From NCBI GenBank assembly GCA_900765105.1, contig CAAFQM010000012.1:1-11967 (forward strand): 11,967 nucleotides of DNA, read 5' to 3'. This document shows, piece after piece, positions 5,178 to 11,750 of this stretch; the first letter of the stretch is position 1, and every line of letters begins with the position of its first letter. The position numbers and the translations under genes were made by a program. The DNA comes from an uncultured Faecalibacterium sp. (GTDB lineage Bacteria > Bacillota > Clostridia > Oscillospirales > Ruminococcaceae). The notes beneath the pieces were generated by a model, which saw only the letters and a list, made by a program, of their open reading frames with translations, did not search any database and had not been told where the DNA came from.

Positions 5178-6350
5178 TCAACCGGCCACACCGGCGCGGT
5201 AGAGGTAAGGGTCGCTCTTGAAGCTGTCGAAGCTGTACAGCACAAGGATCTGGTCGTAATCATTGTCAGCGATCAGCTGATCCAGACCATAGTTGTAATT
5301 GCGGAAGTCCACAATGTCGATCTGGGCGTAATTTGCCGTCAGATAGGGAGCAAAGCAGTTGGCGTAGCTGTCCTTGATGACGAGGATGCGCCCGCTGCCG
5401 TCACCCTCAATGCGGCTCAGGCCGTTATTGCCGTGCAGGAACATTGCATACTTGTCGTAAACGTTCAATTTGTCCGTGTCGTACAGGCCGGTGGCCTCGC
5501 CGTCCGTAGGCTGACCTGCCGCCGTCACATTGTAAATGGTCAGCGGGTTGGACAGGTCATAGTAGGTGATGGCGTCCGGCACGGCGTTCCAGGTGCGGGC
5601 CTTGGAATAGTGGGTGCCGTAGAAGTTCTCAGCGGTCAGGGCGGTGTGAGCAGCGGTGTCAAAGGGCACAAGCCCCAGTGCGTCGCACAACTGGCGGTAG
5701 GCGTAGTATGCACCAAGGCTCGTCCAGTGGTGGTCGGTGCGGTAGTAGATATACTCGCTCTTGTGGTCGGAAAGCGTTTGCCGTACGTCCACAAAGCGGC
5801 CGCCTGCCGCCTGTACGGCGGCAGAAAGCTGGTCAAGATAGGCGTCTTCATCCAACAGCGGAGCATTGGCAGGCACATTCTCCGGGTAGATGACCGAGGC
5901 CGCCGGAGCCAGCAGGACATTCACCCTGCCCGGATACCGCTGGCACAGGGATTCCACGGCGGCGGTATTCTTGGGCAGGGTGCGGGTCTCGCTGTCCAGC
6001 AGACTGAAGGTGCGGGGGAACATCATGTGCTCCCTGCCCAGCAGGATGCCGCCGCTCTGCTCTTTCTGCAGCAGGGTGGTCTCCACCACGCTCTGCAGGC
6101 TGATCCACTCGTCGCGGCCGAACACCTGATCCTTGACGTATTTCGTGTAGGCGGTGAAGTAGCTGTTCAGTCCCTTGGCAGAAAGCTGGGTCAGGGCGGG
6201 CCGCTGGGAGAGGGTGGTGTTCTCCATCTCGCTGTAGGCCCGGTCAGGCGTGACCATGTCCAGCACAAACAGGCCGAGGAAAAACAGGCTGAACACGATC
6301 AGCACCGGATAGTGCAGGAGAGAGGATGACTTTTTGCTGTGCTTTGACAT
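5178..6350 (-). CDS. DHHW family protein (AlgJ/AlgX-like, SGNH-type), partner of MBOAT acyltransferase
   Basis: This 390-residue protein is anchored by one N-terminal membrane segment (about 12-32) after a basic start, with the rest outside the cell. The name motif Asp206-His207-His208-Trp209 lies in YYRTDHHWTSLGAYYAYR, and a serine block ILVIKDSYAN puts Ser328 in a position typical of SGNH-like acyltransferases. ENTTLSQRP (43-51) near the membrane is also usual for the family. AlgJ/AlgX relatives accept acyl groups moved across the membrane by an MBOAT protein and place them on a polysaccharide. Its gene starts only 12 bases after the MBOAT stop, with the ribosome site AAGGAGG overlapping that stop, so the two are translationally coupled. 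The glycan acceptor is not indicated by anything in the window. Confidence 0.88.
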   Translation of the reverse strand: MSKHSKKSSSLLHYPVLIVFSLFFLGLFVLDMVTPDRAYSEMENTTLSQRPALTQLSAKGLNSYFTAYTKYVKDQVFGRDEWISLQSVVETTLLQKEQSGGILLGREHMMFPRTFSLLDSETRTLPKNTAAVESLCQRYPGRVNVLLAPAASVIYPENVPANAPLLDEDAYLDQLSAAVQAAGGRFVDVRQTLSDHKSEYIYYRTDHHWTSLGAYYAYRQLCDALGLVPFDTAAHTALTAENFYGTHYSKARTWNAVPDAITYYDLSNPLTIYNVTAAGQPTDGEATGLYDTDKLNVYDKYAMFLHGNNGLSRIEGDGSGRILVIKDSYANCFAPYLTANYAQIDIVDFRNYNYGLDQLIADNDYDQILVLYSFDSFKSDPYLYRAGVAG

Positions 6351-6362
6351 CTTCTCGCCTCC

Positions 6363-7781
6363 TTAAAAGTTAAAGTACAGGAACGGACTGTTGGTGCTGC
6401 CCACCACATAAGCGGTGGAAACGACCAGCAGTGCCAGAATCGTTGCGCACCGGGTGACACCATTCTTTTTGAGCAGGTTCCAGAATTTTTCGATCAGCGG
6501 GGTGCAGCAGATCACGCTGACGATCAGCAGCACGCCGTAGTTGCGCAGGAAGTACAGCGGAGAAACGCCGCCGGAGGGGATGAACAATTTCTGGAACAGC
6601 AGCCCGAAGCTGACACCCGCGTCGTTGCCCACGAACATGGCCCAGCCCACCACGACCAGAAACAGGGTGTAGATATGGGGCCAGACTTTGCCTTTTTTGA
6701 GGTACGGCAGCAGGAACAGTTTTTCCAGAGCCAGCAGCACAAAGTAGTACAGACCCCAGCAGATAAAGTTCCAGTTGGCGCCGTGCCAGATGCCGGTGAG
6801 CAGCTCTACCACGAACAGGTTGAAGATCTGCCGCTTCAACCCCTTGCGGTTGCCGCCCAGCGGGATATACACATATTCGCGGAACCAGCCGGACAGGGTC
6901 ATATGCCAGCGCCGCCAGAACTCGGTGATGGAGCCGGAGATATAGGGGTAATTGAAGTTTGCCGGGAAGTCGAAGCCCAGCATCTTACCCATGCCGATGC
7001 CCATCATGGAGTAGCCGGAAAAGTCGAAGTACAGCTGCAGGCTGTAGGCGATGATGCCCAGCCACACCAGCGGAGTGGAAGCGTTGGCCAGCCCCACAAA
7101 AGTGGTGGAGGGGCTGTCGGCCACGCCGATGATATCGGTCCAAAGCGCACCGATGGCGTCCGCCAGCAGGACCTTTTTTGCAAGACCGAAGGTGAACAGG
7201 GTCATGCCTTCTTCAATCTGCTGCAGGCTGTAGCGGTGCCGGTATACGTGCAGCTGGCTGGAAACATCGCGGTATTTCACGATGGGGCCGGCGATCAGCT
7301 GCGGGAACATGACCACATAGGCACCGAAATCGATGATATTGCGCTCGGCCTTCACATCCCGGCGGTAGACGTCGATGGAGTAGGAAAGGGTCTGGAAGGT
7401 GTAGAAGCTGATGCCCAGCGGCAGCGTGCCGATGCCGGCGATCTCGGCAAAGCCGGTGCCCAGCAGGGCATTTACACTGCGCAGCACGAAGTTCGCGTAT
7501 TTGAAATAGAACAGCATCCCCAGACTGCCGATGAGCGCAACCAGCAGGAACGCTTTGCGCAGGGCGGGCTTTGTGTCAAAGCGCTCGATGCACAGGCCGC
7601 AGACGTAGTTTATGAGGATAAGGGCCACCATGACCGGGAAAAAGCGTACTTCGCCCCAGCAGTAGAACACCAGACTGCACACAAACAGCACGGTGTTCTT
7701 GAGTTTTGCAGGCGCGAGGTAGTACAGCGCCAGTGTGATGGGCAAAAACCGGAACAGGAAAATAATGGTGCTGAAAACCAA
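6363..7781 (-). CDS. MBOAT family O-acyltransferase (AlgI-like)
   Basis: This 472-residue polytopic membrane protein has roughly a dozen hydrophobic segments. It has the MBOAT hallmarks: EFWRRWHMTLSGWFREYVYIPLGGN (287-311) with the conserved His293 region, and LLTGIWHGANWNFICWGLYY (327-346) containing the catalytic His333. AlgI-type members take an acyl group, normally acetyl, from a cytoplasmic donor and pass it through the membrane to an extracytoplasmic partner, here the coupled DHHW protein. The expected outcome is O-acetylation of an exopolysaccharide or cell-wall glycan. The start is TTG at 7781, supported by AGGAGG eight bases upstream (7795-7790) and by the typical MVFSTIIFLFRFLPI opening. 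Length and topology are normal for the family. Confidence 0.93.
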   Translation of the reverse strand: MVFSTIIFLFRFLPITLALYYLAPAKLKNTVLFVCSLVFYCWGEVRFFPVMVALILINYVCGLCIERFDTKPALRKAFLLVALIGSLGMLFYFKYANFVLRSVNALLGTGFAEIAGIGTLPLGISFYTFQTLSYSIDVYRRDVKAERNIIDFGAYVVMFPQLIAGPIVKYRDVSSQLHVYRHRYSLQQIEEGMTLFTFGLAKKVLLADAIGALWTDIIGVADSPSTTFVGLANASTPLVWLGIIAYSLQLYFDFSGYSMMGIGMGKMLGFDFPANFNYPYISGSITEFWRRWHMTLSGWFREYVYIPLGGNRKGLKRQIFNLFVVELLTGIWHGANWNFICWGLYYFVLLALEKLFLLPYLKKGKVWPHIYTLFLVVVGWAMFVGNDAGVSFGLLFQKLFIPSGGVSPLYFLRNYGVLLIVSVICCTPLIEKFWNLLKKNGVTRCATILALLVVSTAYVVGSTNSPFLYFNF

Positions 7782-7795
7782 GGCGTCAGCCTCCT
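7779..7795 (-). promoter_or_regulatory. Strong ribosome site deciding a TTG start for the MBOAT gene
   Basis: AGGAGG (7795-7790 on the minus strand) lies eight bases before TTG (7781-7779). There is no ATG or GTG in frame at a better distance, and the product from this TTG begins with the usual AlgI-like N-terminus. The rare start codon may balance a very strong ribosome site. Confidence 0.8.
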
Positions 7796-7806
7796 TTTAA
7801 TTACCG

Positions 7807-7840
7807 AAAAAAGCCGATGCCGCAATTGGCACCGGCTTTT
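7807..7840 (-). terminator. Intrinsic terminator between the DUF4358 lipoprotein and MBOAT genes
   Basis: On the minus strand AAAAGCCGGTGCC pairs with GGCATCGGCTTTT (13 pairs, one G-U) around a six-base loop, followed by a T run (TTTTTT, 7812-7807). It lies just past the lipoprotein stop and 26 bases before the MBOAT start. There is no room for a normal promoter after it, so MBOAT and DHHW expression probably depends on read-through. Confidence 0.85.
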
Positions 7841-7852
7841 CAGATGTCAGAT

Positions 7853-8440
7853 TCAGTTTGCCAGAGCGCTGTCCACGGCGCTGTCCAGATCGGCAGTGCT
7901 CTCGTTGGAAGCGATCACCATGACAACGGTGTTGTCCTTGAAGGCGATGACGGCGTTCTCCACATTGGTCTGTGCCTGTGCGAACTCAGCATAGTTGCCA
8001 TAGAAAGCCACCTGATCCTGCTGGTAGGCTGCCAGCTTGTTGGCCACATCCTCAGCCTTGCCGTCGGCGGCTTCGATCACCAGCACAAGGCCGGCGTCGC
8101 CGTTGTCATTGCTCTTCACGCCCTTGTAGCTGGCCACATCCTCGGCGGGCAGGCCGAAATCGTACTCGATGTTCATGGCAGCGATCTCGAACTGGTTGGA
8201 GATGGGGTCTGCTTCCAGCAGGGTGTTATAGATGCCGTCCAGCGCAGAAGAGCTGTTCTCGGCGGCGTTGTCCACCACAGAGGATGCGGCGGCGCTGGAA
8301 GCCGGAGAAGTGACCTGTGCTTCCGACACAGAGGAAGGTGCAGCGGAAGAGGAAGCGGAAGAACCGCCGCAGCCGGTCAGAACGGCAGCGGACAGAACGG
8401 CGGTAGCGGCAAAAGCGATCAGATTCTTGCGGTTTATCAT
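7853..8440 (-). CDS. DUF4358 domain-containing lipoprotein
   Basis: This 195-residue protein has a lipoprotein signal: basic start, hydrophobic core, and lipobox LTGC with Cys24 as the lipid-modified residue. Residues 25-65 are a Ser/Ala-rich linker of low complexity. Residues 66-195 are a small alpha/beta domain (DGIYNTLLEAD, YDFGLPAEDVASYKGV, AGLVLVIEAADGKAEDV, NTVVMVIAS) typical of DUF4358. Members are often encoded next to MBOAT and DHHW genes in Firmicutes, as here, so it probably assists glycan acylation at the outer face of the membrane. Its biochemical role is unknown. ATG 8440 has AAGGA about eight bases upstream and its own promoter at 8515-8543. Confidence 0.85.
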   Translation of the reverse strand: MINRKNLIAFAATAVLSAAVLTGCGGSSASSSAAPSSVSEAQVTSPASSAAASSVVDNAAENSSSALDGIYNTLLEADPISNQFEIAAMNIEYDFGLPAEDVASYKGVKSNDNGDAGLVLVIEAADGKAEDVANKLAAYQQDQVAFYGNYAEFAQAQTNVENAVIAFKDNTVVMVIASNESTADLDSAVDSALAN

Positions 8441-8514
8441 AAAAAATTCCTTCTTTTGTTCAAAACATTCACCACCCTGCCAAAAGGACCCCGGCGGCAG
8501 AGCAGACTATTGTT

Positions 8515-8543
8515 ATCTTACCATAACCGCGTGCAAAATGCAA
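8515..8543 (-). promoter_or_regulatory. Probable promoter of the DUF4358 lipoprotein gene
   Basis: On the minus strand, TTGCAT (8543-8538), a 17-base spacer and TAAGAT (8520-8515) with an extended TGG. Neither box is a close match, but the spacing and the extended -10 support it. It gives a leader of about 70 bases. No clear terminator follows the carboxypeptidase stop at 8570, so read-through from that gene is also possible. Confidence 0.5.
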
Positions 8544-8569
8544 CGAGAAGAACACGGATCCGGCAGATT

Positions 8570-9355
8570 TTAACCGGTCACATTTTCACCGGCGGCAACG
8601 CGCTTCAGCACCGCGATGGCATCCTCAAAGCACAGACCGCTCTGGTTGATGAGAGCGGCATTCTCTTTGCCCACATAGCGCCAGTGCCACGGCTCATAGG
8701 TGATCTCTGTGACAGCTTCGGCGTCCTTCGGGTAGCGCAGGATAAAGCCATAGTCCCCTGCATGGGCGCACAGCCAGCGGAACGCAGCTGTATTTTCAAA
8801 GCCCTCGTCCAGCGTGGTATGCTCCGGGCTGTTCAGGTCGGCGGCAAGGCCGCAGTTGTGCTCGGAGTAGCCCGGCGGGTTCACAATGGCGGCCGCTTTT
8901 TTGAGGGCATCGGCCTGGCTCAGCCCCTTGTTGAGATAATATTGGGTCTTTTTTTCGTAAAGGTTCTTCTGGTATTCCACGCTGCGGTAGCCGCTCTGCA
9001 TCCAGATGGTCACGCCGTCTTTTGCGGCAGCTGCCTGCATGGCAAGAAAGGCGTCGGCGGCTTCGGTCTGCAGGGTCTTGTTGATGGCTGTGGCCGAGCC
9101 GCATTCCTTTGTGGTGAAGGTGTAGTTGTCCGGCATTTTGCTCTGGTGGTTCACCAGAACCATCCGCGGGTCATCCAGCATGGCCTGTGCCTGTTGTACC
9201 AGCGACGAGGCATTCTCTGCTTCCAGCGCGGAGGCTGCCGCACTTTCCGGCCGGGCTGCGCAGCTGGTCAGCCCGAAAGAAACACTGCTAACCGCGATGC
9301 AGGCGGCTGTGACAGCCAGCAGACGGCGGTGCTTCCAGAGATGCGAGTACTTCAT
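8570..9355 (-). CDS. M15B family D-alanyl-D-alanine carboxypeptidase, lipoprotein
   Basis: This 261-residue, membrane-anchored peptidoglycan hydrolase has a signal peptide with lipobox LTSC; Cys32 is the expected lipidation site. A short linker runs to about 60, then the VanY/LdcB-like catalytic domain. Its hallmarks are SGYRS (121-125, substrate-binding Arg124), the zinc motif SEHNCGLAAD with Ser164, His166 and Asp173, and EPWHWRY with catalytic Glu221 and zinc ligand His224. All residues expected of an active zinc enzyme are present. It trims the terminal D-alanine (or, in LdcB-like members, the tetrapeptide) from peptidoglycan stems; which of the two cannot be told from sequence. ATG 9355 has GGAAGG seven bases upstream. 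It is divergent from spoVAC and appears to share a forespore-type promoter with it, so a role in spore cortex or spore wall is possible. Confidence 0.9.
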   Translation of the reverse strand: MKYSHLWKHRRLLAVTAACIAVSSVSFGLTSCAARPESAAASALEAENASSLVQQAQAMLDDPRMVLVNHQSKMPDNYTFTTKECGSATAINKTLQTEAADAFLAMQAAAAKDGVTIWMQSGYRSVEYQKNLYEKKTQYYLNKGLSQADALKKAAAIVNPPGYSEHNCGLAADLNSPEHTTLDEGFENTAAFRWLCAHAGDYGFILRYPKDAEAVTEITYEPWHWRYVGKENAALINQSGLCFEDAIAVLKRVAAGENVTG

Positions 9356-9379
9356 GCAAAAACCTTCCTTCCGTGGGAT

Positions 9380-9412
9380 GTATAGTTTTCCCCTCCTGAG
9401 GGCAGACTATGC
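9380..9412. promoter_or_regulatory. Overlapping divergent sigma F/G-like promoters
   Basis: Plus strand: GTATA (9380-9384), 15 bases, GGGCAGACTA (9400-9409), matching the sigma F form GYATA / GGnnAnAHTR; read as sigma G the same site is GTATA, 18 bases, CAGACTA. Minus strand: GCATA (9412-9408), 15 bases, GGGAAAACTA (9392-9383), again a full match. The -35 of each overlaps the -10 of the other through the repeats ATAGT and ACTAT. The minus site leaves a leader of about 20 bases with the ribosome site intact. The plus site leaves only about 13 bases, which is tight. No good sigma-A boxes were seen in this gap. The call is inferred from consensus matching by eye. Confidence 0.45.
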
Positions 9413-9428
9413 CCGGAGGGAACACAGT

Positions 9429-9887
9429 ATGAAAATGACAGCACAGGAATACACGCGCCGGGTGCGGCGCATCGGGCCGAAGTCGCCGCTGGGCACAGAC
9501 TGCCTGTGGGCATTCGGCGTGGGCGGCGGCATCTGCCTGCTGGGCGAGGTGCTGCGCCAGCGGTATCTTGCCATGGGCGCAGAGCCGGACCTTGCCGGGA
9601 CCCTGACCAGCTGCACCCTGATCCTGCTTTCGGCGGTGCTGACCACGCTGGGCTGGTATCAGAAGCTGGCTGCAAAGGCCGGGGCCGGGTCGCTGGTGCC
9701 CATCACAGGCTTTGCCAATGCGGTGGTCAGCGCCGCCATTGAGTTCAAGACCGAGGGCCGGGTGCCGGGCACCGGGGCAAAGATGTTCATCATCGCCGGG
9801 CCGGTGATCGTGTACGGCACGCTGGCGGCAGTGATCTACGGCGCAGTGCTCTGGTGCCTGAACGCATCGAACATCCTGCCCGGATAA
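9429..9887 (+). CDS. spoVAC: Stage V sporulation protein AC
   Basis: This 152-residue integral membrane protein has hydrophobic segments at about 24-43, 58-79 and 119-145. Family signatures are LWAFGVGGGICLLGE (26-40) and GWYQKLAAKAGAGSLVPITGFANAVVSAAIEFKTEG (75-110, quoted in part). In Bacillus the SpoVA complex moves Ca-dipicolinic acid into the forespore and releases it at germination, and SpoVAC acts as the membrane channel. ATG 9429 has GGAGG nine bases upstream. It is the first gene of a spoVAC-spoVAD-spoVAE set, the reduced arrangement usual in clostridia (spoVAA, AB, AEa and AF are absent here). A 121-base gap precedes spoVAD. Expression is probably forespore-specific if the promoter at 9380-9409 is real. 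Confidence 0.93.
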   Translation: MKMTAQEYTRRVRRIGPKSPLGTDCLWAFGVGGGICLLGEVLRQRYLAMGAEPDLAGTLTSCTLILLSAVLTTLGWYQKLAAKAGAGSLVPITGFANAVVSAAIEFKTEGRVPGTGAKMFIIAGPVIVYGTLAAVIYGAVLWCLNASNILPG

Positions 9888-9944
9888 AACCGCCCTTTTC
9901 CGGAAAACGAAACAGACCGCGCCGGAATTGCATCCGATGCTTTT

Positions 9945-9973
9945 ATTATAGCACACAAACCGGGCACGCAAAA
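9945..9973 (-). promoter_or_regulatory. Possible antisense promoter in the spoVAC-spoVAD gap
   Basis: On the minus strand a perfect TATAAT (9950-9945) lies 17 bases from TTTTGC (9973-9968), a weak -35. A transcript from here would run antisense through spoVAC towards the carboxypeptidase gene. On the plus strand the same bases form GCAT-CCG-ATGC (9930-9940) followed by TTTTATTATA, a short hairpin that could be a weak terminator after spoVAC. Either reading is tentative. Confidence 0.25.
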
Positions 9974-9990
9974 GCGAGATCTGCTGACAG

Positions 9991-10011
9991 AAGGGAGAAA
10001 TTTTGCTGATG
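9991..10011 (+). promoter_or_regulatory. Ribosome site with two possible spoVAD starts
   Basis: AAGGGAG (9991-9997) is followed by an in-frame TTG at 10003 (5 bases away) and ATG at 10009 (11 bases away). Neither spacing is ideal. ATG is preferred because the resulting numbering places the Phe11 and Cys110 landmarks where I recall them in Bacillus SpoVAD. Confidence 0.6.
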
Positions 10012-11031
10012 GTGAACCGATGCGGGGATACGCTGTTGTTTGAAACGCCGCCGGTGATCGCAGCCGGGGCTGCCGTGGGCGGCAAAAAAGAGAGCGAAGG
10101 GCCGTTGGCGGTGGAGTTCGACGAGCTGTGCACGGACAACCGGTTCGGCCAGTCCGGCTGGGAAGCCGCCGAAAAATATCTGCAGCTGCGGGCTGCAAGG
10201 CTCTGCCTGCAGAAAGCGGGTCTTGCACAGGAAAAAGTTCAGCTTGCTCTTGCAGGTGACCTGCAGGCCCAGTGCACGGCGTCCGGCTATGCCATGAGGG
10301 AACTGGGTATGCCCTTTGCGGGGCTGTTCGGGGCCTGCAGCACCATGGCGGAAGCGCTGGGGCTGGGGGCTGTGCTATGCGCTTCCGGCGCAGCGCGAAA
10401 CCTTCTGGCACTGACTTCCAGCCATTTCTGCGCGGCAGAGCGTCAGTTCCGCACCCCGCTGAGCTACGGCGCGGTGCGCACCCCAACCGCCCAGTGGACG
10501 GCCACCGCCGCCGGATGCTGCCTGCTGCAGCCCGAAGGCCGGGGCGTGGGCATTGCGGCGGCCACCTTCGGCCGGGTGCAGGACTATCAGGTGAAAGACA
10601 TCAACAACATGGGGGCTGCCATGGCCCCGGCGGCGGCTTCCACACTGCTGCGCCATTTCGCCGACACCCATACCGGCCCGCAGGATTTCGACTGCATCTA
10701 CACCGGTGACCTTGGTCATGTGGGCAGCCAGCTGCTGCGGGAACTGCTGGCTGCCGAGGGTTTTCTGCTCAAGAACCATGTGGACTGCGGCTGCATTCTC
10801 TTTGATGCCAACGAGCAGAGCGTGAAGAGCGGCGGCAGCGGCCCGGGCTGCTGTGCGGCGGTGCTCTGCGGGCACATTCTGCCCCGGCTGCGCCGCCGCA
10901 GCCAGAAGCGGGTGCTGTTCGCTGCCACTGGTGCGCTGATGAGCCAGACCACCTTTTTGCAGAAGGAGAGCATCCCGGCGGTGGCGCATCTGGTGGAGCT
11001 GCGCGCCCCGCAGGAAGGAGAAGCAACATGA
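10009..11031 (+). CDS. spoVAD: Stage V sporulation protein AD
   Basis: This 340-residue, soluble, thiolase-fold protein is, in Bacillus, the dipicolinic-acid-binding component of the SpoVA complex on the outer face of the spore inner membrane. Family landmarks are LLFETPPVIAAGAAVGGKKE (9-28), GYAMRELGMPFAGLFGACSTMAEAL (93-117, quoted in part) with Cys110 at the thiolase-cysteine position, HFCAAERQFRTPLSYGAVRTPTAQWT, and GSGPGCCAAVLCGHILP near the C-terminus. No membrane segment is present, as expected. The start is ambiguous: TTG 10003 would add two residues. The stop overlaps the spoVAE start in ATGA, so the two are translationally coupled. Length is normal for the family and no disabling changes are seen. 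Confidence 0.94.
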   Translation: MVNRCGDTLLFETPPVIAAGAAVGGKKESEGPLAVEFDELCTDNRFGQSGWEAAEKYLQLRAARLCLQKAGLAQEKVQLALAGDLQAQCTASGYAMRELGMPFAGLFGACSTMAEALGLGAVLCASGAARNLLALTSSHFCAAERQFRTPLSYGAVRTPTAQWTATAAGCCLLQPEGRGVGIAAATFGRVQDYQVKDINNMGAAMAPAAASTLLRHFADTHTGPQDFDCIYTGDLGHVGSQLLRELLAAEGFLLKNHVDCGCILFDANEQSVKSGGSGPGCCAAVLCGHILPRLRRRSQKRVLFAATGALMSQTTFLQKESIPAVAHLVELRAPQEGEAT

Positions 11032-11384
11032 ATTATTTCTGGGCGTTCTGTGTGGGCGGGGCCATCTGCGTCGTCGGGCAGCTGCTGATCGACCTGACCG
11101 GCCTGACCCCGGCCCGTATCCTCACGGCCTATGTGGTGGCAGGGGTGGTGCTTTCGGCCATCGGGTGGTATGCCCCGCTGGCCAAGTTTGCCGGAGCCGG
11201 GGCCACGGTGCCGCTGCTGGGCTTCGGGCATTTGCTGGCCAAAGGGGTGCGCACTGCCCTTGCCGAAGAGGGTGCTGTGGGCATCCTCACCGGCGGACTG
11301 ACGGCTGCTGCAGCCGGCATCACCACCAGCCTTGTCTGCGGGGTGGTGTGCTCCCTCATCGGCAGCAGCCACGACCAGAACTGA
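11028..11384 (+). CDS. spoVAE: Stage V sporulation protein AE (SpoVAEb type)
   Basis: This 118-residue integral membrane protein has three or four hydrophobic segments (about 3-24, 32-50, 83-112). It belongs to the same family as SpoVAC: FWAFCVGGAICVVGQLL (4-20) and GWYAPLAKFAGAGATVPLLGFG (46-67, quoted in part) match the SpoVAC signatures position for position. Function: membrane part of the SpoVA dipicolinic-acid channel. AAGGAG lies seven bases before ATG 11028, inside spoVAD, and the ATGA overlap couples translation. It is the last gene of the spoVA unit; no good terminator follows. Confidence 0.93.
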   Translation: MNYFWAFCVGGAICVVGQLLIDLTGLTPARILTAYVVAGVVLSAIGWYAPLAKFAGAGATVPLLGFGHLLAKGVRTALAEEGAVGILTGGLTAAAAGITTSLVCGVVCSLIGSSHDQN

Positions 11385-11401
11385 ACGCTGCCATAATTCG
11401 C

Positions 11402-11443
11402 CCCGTTTTTCAACCGTTTTACGTTATGATGTGGAAAAACGGG
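11402..11443 (+). promoter_or_regulatory. 10-bp inverted repeat overlapping the ribosome site of the small membrane gene
   Basis: CCCGTTTTTC (11402-11411) and GAAAAACGGG (11434-11443) are exact reverse complements with a 22-base loop. The right arm covers the GGG of GGGAGG (11441-11446), so in a transcript reading through from spoVAE the ribosome site would be partly sequestered. The loop holds TATGAT (11425-11430), a possible -10 without a good -35. It could be translational control or an operator. Confidence 0.45.
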
Positions 11444-11454
11444 AGGCGATGCAG

Positions 11455-11727
11455 ATGAAACACCGGTGGACGGCTCTTTTGTGGGAACTCTGGGCGGCGC
11501 AGGCTTTGTGCGCCGCCGCAGCACTGCCGCCGGGCAGTGCGTTCAGCCGCTGCCCGGCCCTGGTCTTTCCGGGGCTGGCGCTGTCGGCAGCGGTGCCCGC
11601 CGCGTGGACGGTGTGGGCGGTGCTGGCTGAATTGCCCGCGCCGCCGGAACCGGAACAGCTGCTGGAGCCGGTAACGCCCTTTGACTTTGCAGCCCTGTGC
11701 GACTTCGAATGCACGGTGTCTGTGTGA
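11455..11727 (+). CDS. Small hypothetical membrane protein
   Basis: I do not recognise this 90-residue protein. It has two likely membrane segments (about 5-25 and 35-60), each rich in Ala, Leu and Trp, and a proline- and glutamate-rich tail (61-80) ending with two cysteines (82, 86). ATG 11455 is chosen because GGGAGG (11441-11446) is eight bases upstream; an in-frame ATG at 11449 is only two bases from that site. It is 70 bases downstream of spoVAE on the same strand and could be read from the spoVA promoter, which would make it a candidate spore membrane protein, but this is a guess from position. High GC gives long chance reading frames here, so the coding call is moderate; the ribosome site supports it. 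Confidence 0.5.
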   Translation: MKHRWTALLWELWAAQALCAAAALPPGSAFSRCPALVFPGLALSAAVPAAWTVWAVLAELPAPPEPEQLLEPVTPFDFAALCDFECTVSV

Positions 11728-11750
11728 CCGGTAAAAAATACAGATAAAAA

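Noticed and set aside
5166..6329. A 387-residue plus-strand ORF
   Set aside because: It is antisense to the DHHW gene, has no ribosome site, and is a high-GC shadow rich in Val, Gly and Gln without family motifs. The minus-strand product has clear motifs.
6675..7994. A 439-residue plus-strand ORF
   Set aside because: It is a shadow antisense to the MBOAT gene, with His/Gln/Ala-rich composition; it crosses the terminator at 7807-7840 and the lipoprotein stop.
7817..9385. A 522-residue plus-strand ORF
   Set aside because: It runs antisense through two lipoprotein genes and their gap; no start signal or recognisable domain.
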